64,000 nucleotides of DNA from Leptospira sp. WS4.C2 (GTDB taxonomy: Bacteria; Spirochaetota; Leptospiria; Leptospirales; Leptospiraceae): positions 2,314,001-2,378,000 of the forward strand of contig NZ_CP162139.1 in assembly GCF_040833985.1 (NCBI RefSeq), written 5' to 3'. How positions within the stretch are numbered: the stretch's first letter is position 1; each line of letters starts with the position of its first letter. This document shows, piece by piece, positions 63,232 to 64,000 of this stretch. The translations under genes were made by a program, and so were the position numbers. The notes under the pieces were generated by a model. That model saw nothing but the letters and a program-made list of their open reading frames with translations, was not told where the DNA came from and did not search any database.

Positions 63232-63321
63232 CAAATGAATCAAATGAATCAAATGAATCAAATGAATCAAATGAATCAAATGAAACAAATGAATCAAATG
63301 AATCAAATGAATCAAATGAAA
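63232..63321. repeat. 9-bp tandem repeat, ten units
   Basis: Ten head-to-tail copies of CAAATGAAT; units 6 and 10 read CAAATGAAA. Located between the gene's stop and the attC, outside any gene I support. Length multiple of three but not in a coding frame of note on the + strand. Confidence 0.92.
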
Positions 63322-63402
63322 CTCAAAATTCAAAACTATAAAAATTTGAAGAATTAAGTTTTAAATATCTAATTTGTATTTATTCTTATAAATTGGACAC
63401 AG

Positions 63403-63566
63403 CGCATAACAGCATGGAAACGCTGCGCTTCGGCACAAGGCCTCGCTTGGGCTGCGCCACATTTCCCTTCTGTCACTCGTTTGCATACGCAAACTACGTG
63501 CCAGTCCCTAACGTCCCGTTCGGGACTCAGGGTCGGGAAACGTCGTCTCCACTAGTTCGTTATACG
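63403..63566 (+). repeat. attC site 56
   Basis: Cores CGCATAAC (63403-63410) and GTTATACG (63559-63566); inner arms ATGGAAACG/CGTCTCCAC. Confidence 0.92.
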
Positions 63567-63631
63567 CAAGCCAGAAAAAATATATCCTAAGGACAAAAAA
63601 GTAGAAATAAAATTCCAAAATACAGTCAAAT

Positions 63632-63666
63632 ATATGTATTGACATACATATGAATCTGCATAAAAT
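63632..63666 (+). promoter_or_regulatory. promoter/operator of the terminal BrnTA module
   Basis: -35 TTGACA (63639-63644) is centred in a perfect inverted repeat ATATGTA-ttgaca-TACATAT (63632-63651); -10 TAAAAT at 63661-63666 after a 16-bp spacer. The GTG start codon is six bases further, again predicting a leaderless mRNA. Confidence 0.65.
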
Positions 63667-63672
63667 TTAAAA

Positions 63673-63954
63673 GTGGAATTTGAATGGGATTCTAAAAAGA
63701 ATCAGGATAATCTAGAAAAACACGGTGTTGACTTCTTTACTGCACAAAGTGCTTTTCTTGATAAAAATAGAATTATTTCAAAAGATATTTTGCACTCTAC
63801 AGAATCTGAAGAACGTTTCTTTTGTTTTGGTTCAGTCCCTGATGGAATTCTTACAGTTCGGTTTACCTTAAGGGGAGAAAATATTAGAATCTATGGTGCT
63901 GGATTCTGGAGAGAGGGAAAAAAACTTTATGAAAAAGAAAACAATTTACACTAA
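63673..63954 (+). CDS. brnT: BrnT family toxin
   Basis: 93 aa, GTG start. VEFEWDSKKNQDNLEKHGVDFFTAQSAFLD, ERFFCFGSVPDGILTVRFTLRGENIRIYGAG and FWREGKKLYEKEN form the full BrnT pattern. RNase toxin. The antitoxin gene starts inside its last codons. Confidence 0.9.
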   Translation: MEFEWDSKKNQDNLEKHGVDFFTAQSAFLDKNRIISKDILHSTESEERFFCFGSVPDGILTVRFTLRGENIRIYGAGFWREGKKLYEKENNLH

Positions 63955-64000
63955 AGCTCCTAATGACGTAACGAAAGCTATCAATTCTTCTCTAGTTATT
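63929..64000 (+). CDS. brnA: BrnA antitoxin, cut off by the window end
   Basis: The visible N-terminus MKKKTIYTKAPNDVTKAINSSLVI matches BrnA antitoxins. It overlaps brnT by 26 bases in another frame, the usual arrangement. Its C-terminal ribbon-helix-helix region lies outside the window. Confidence 0.75.
   Translation, partial: MKKKTIYTKAPNDVTKAINSSLVI

Noticed and set aside
5699..63333. Open frames of 60-150 codons on the - strand
   Set aside because: All overlap + strand genes or attC sites, lack starts with ribosome-binding sites and show no protein-like motifs.
63..63566. CRISPR array
   Set aside because: Repeats are 160-175 bp, spaced by whole genes and variable inside; no short unique spacers and no cas genes.
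63..63566. REP/BIME or transposon ends as explanation of the repeats
   Set aside because: The cassette-specific pairing of start and end, the GTTRRRY-like cores and constant gene orientation fit integron cassettes better than dispersed palindromes or a transposon.
3379..63590. Repeated open frames reading METLRFGTRPRLGYATFPFCHS... or SLTSRWDSGSGN...
   Set aside because: They are translations of the attC sites themselves, sometimes open into the next gene; starts were moved downstream to the first Met after the site (for example 16421, 33121, 44568, 53693).
1..64000. tRNA, rRNA or riboswitch genes
   Set aside because: No cloverleaf, rRNA or known riboswitch signature seen; the GC-rich folded stretches are all attC sites or the four short hairpins.

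Overview
The window is one uninterrupted stretch of an integron-type gene-cassette array. I count 56 complete, GC-rich attC-like sites of about 160-175 bp plus one internally deleted remnant. They are spaced every 0.3-2.3 kb, and almost all sit at the 3' end of one or two AT-rich genes on the + strand. No supported gene lies on the - strand. The strongest evidence is cassette closure. The first 14-20 bases of nearly every cassette (beginning at the core G/TT of the preceding site) are the reverse complement of the bases just before that same cassette's own attC, including rare core variants such as GTTAGTCG/CGACTAAC, GTTATGTG/CACATAAC and GTTAACCG/CGGTTAAC. No integrase gene or attI site is in the window.

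The organism is probably a spirochaete, most likely Leptospira (inference). The genes are very AT-rich, many encode short lipoproteins with loose spirochaete-type lipoboxes, and one looks like the NADase-type glycan-binding family that I associate with leptospires. Chromosomal integrons are known in spirochaetes (Treponema denticola).

Layout: 1-11.5 kb holds HEPN-like, putAbiC-like, HNH, lipase and DUF3800-like cassettes and the first copy of a gene-less cassette. At 11.5-12.9 kb is an IS481-family element. 13-24 kb holds a RelA/SpoT-domain protein, a nuclease-like protein, a GHKL ATPase-HEPN fusion and two decayed cassettes fused by an attC deletion. 24-38 kb has a UPF0175/DUF3368 pair, Shedu, lipoproteins, a HigB-like pair and an HNH/nucleotidyltransferase pair. 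38-47 kb has HigBA, the second IS copy, BrnTA, nuclease-like proteins and a trypsin-like protease. 47-64 kb has two gene-less cassettes, PIN-domain modules, Fic, Doc, a DUF6978/DUF1828 pair, SUKH, paralogous lipoproteins and a terminal BrnTA.

Functionally the array is a library of self-contained accessory units. At least eight toxin-antitoxin cassettes could stabilise it against loss, several carrying their own promoter. Many candidate phage-defence proteins are present (Shedu, HEPN, PD-(D/E)XK, AbiC-like, alarmone-synthetase-like), along with envelope lipoproteins. Family assignments come from reading motifs, not from searches, and many cassettes encode proteins I do not recognise.
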